Shown here piece by piece: positions 6,305-6,978 of a stretch of DNA of 6,978 nt. Each line of letters begins with the position of its first letter. The first letter of the stretch is position 1. Below the pieces are notes generated by a model. That model saw only the letters and a program-made list of their open reading frames with translations. It made no database searches and had not been told where the DNA came from. The DNA is from CAZZBK01 sp964652155 (GTDB lineage: Bacteria > Planctomycetota > Planctomycetia > Pirellulales > PNKZ01), in NCBI GenBank assembly GCA_964652155.1, contig CAZZBK010000213.1, positions 1 to 6,978 on the forward strand, written 5' to 3'. Position numbers and translations under genes: made by a program.

Positions 6305-6978
6305 TTACGAGATCGATTCACCGCGCAACCGGGCCACCTCGAACGCGTCCTTGTCGCCCCGACCGCTCAAACACACGACGACAATTTCGTCGGGCGAACG
6401 GAGCGCGGCGGCTTCCATTGCCTTGGCGACGGCATGCGAGCTCTCGAGCGCCGGCAAGATGCCCTCGCTGCGCGCGACAGCGTCGAATGCGTGCAACGCC
6501 TCGTCATCGCGGCAGTACGTGTACCGAACCCGCCCGATGTCCTTCCAGTAGCTGTGCTCCGGGCCCACGCCCGGATAATCCAACCCGGCCGAGACCGAGT
6601 GCACGTCGCACGTCTGCCCGTCCTCGTCCTGCATGACGTAGCTGAAGCTGCCATGCAACACGCCGGGGGAGCCAAACGAGAGCGGCGAGGCATGGTCGCC
6701 GGCCTGAGCCGAGCGGCCCCCCGCCTCGACCCCGAGCAACTCGACCTCGCTGTGACCAATGAACGGATAGAACATGCCCGCCGCGTTGCTCCCCCCTCCC
6801 ACCGCCGCCACAACCAGGTTGGGCAATCGCTTGAGCTGCGCGCGGCACTGCTCGATCGTCTCGCGGCCGATCACCGATTGAAAGTCGCGAACGATGAGTG
6901 GGAACGGGTGCGGCCCCACGACCGAGCCGATGATGTAATGCGTGTTCTCGACGCTCGACATCCAATCGCGCATCGCCT
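6305..6978 (-). CDS. trpB: tryptophan synthase beta chain, C-terminal part (partial)
   Basis: TrpB is the pyridoxal-phosphate enzyme that condenses indole and serine to tryptophan. About 224 codons are present; the frame remains open to the window edge, so the N-terminal half (including the PLP-binding lysine) lies beyond 6978. Counting from the Met at 6973: ENTHYIIGSVVGPHPFP (9-25) is a TrpB signature; VGGGSNAAG (58-66) binds the PLP phosphate; LDYPGVGPEH (131-140) contains the residue matching Salmonella D305; GILPALESSHA (171-181) has the equivalent of E350 at E177; LSGRGDKD (202-209) holds the serine that contacts the PLP ring nitrogen. The preceding Ala-Met-Arg-Asp-Trp reads as continuous TrpB, so the Met at 6973 is internal and not a start. 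The gene ends 56 nt before trpA. Confidence 0.97.
   Translation of the reverse strand, partial: AMRDWMSSVENTHYIIGSVVGPHPFPLIVRDFQSVIGRETIEQCRAQLKRLPNLVVAAVGGGSNAAGMFYPFIGHSEVELLGVEAGGRSAQAGDHASPLSFGSPGVLHGSFSYVMQDEDGQTCDVHSVSAGLDYPGVGPEHSYWKDIGRVRYTYCRDDEALHAFDAVARSEGILPALESSHAVAKAMEAAALRSPDEIVVVCLSGRGDKDAFEVARLRGESIS

Overview
The window is ordinary chromosomal housekeeping DNA from a GC-rich Gram-negative-type bacterium. Gene content, an oversized multi-PDZ RseP directly behind dxr, sparse Shine-Dalgarno signals and the style of the small monooxygenase all resemble Planctomycetes (Pirellulales-like). That placement comes from recalled family resemblance and was not tested by a search.

Layout, left to right. 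(1) Positions 1-606, minus strand: the N-terminal 202 residues of the membrane AAA+ protease FtsH, cut by the window edge just before the ATPase domain. (2) Positions 607-895: a divergent control region with a plausible sigma70-like promoter in each direction. The -35 of the ftsH promoter lies in the loop of a perfect 6-bp inverted repeat. (3) Positions 896-4847, plus strand: a tight gene set of dxr (MEP isoprenoid pathway), rseP (site-2 intramembrane metalloprotease) and a REG-2-like HAD-superfamily protein. dxr and rseP overlap by 16 nt when rseP is started at a TTG behind a perfect AGGAGG; rseP and the HAD gene are 8 nt apart. (4) Positions 4848-5154: a non-coding gap holding a long imperfect inverted repeat made of A-rich CGCAAAG/CACAAAG-like units. 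(5) Positions 5155-5442, plus: a 95-residue antibiotic-biosynthesis-monooxygenase-fold (ABM) protein. (6) Positions 5445-6978, minus: trpA and the C-terminal part of trpB, transcribed trpB to trpA. They converge on the ABM gene with only 2 nt between the stop codons.

How the genes work together: FtsH and RseP are both membrane-embedded quality-control or stress proteases and sit on opposite sides of one control region. Dxr shares an operon with RseP, an arrangement similar to the dxr/rseP neighbourhood of many bacteria. TrpB and TrpA form the alpha2-beta2 tryptophan synthase. I found no CRISPR array, transposase, tRNA, rRNA, phage or defence genes, and no evidence of a new system. The points most worth a second look are the four PDZ-like modules of RseP, the A-rich inverted repeat, and the HAD protein whose motif I lacks the second aspartate.
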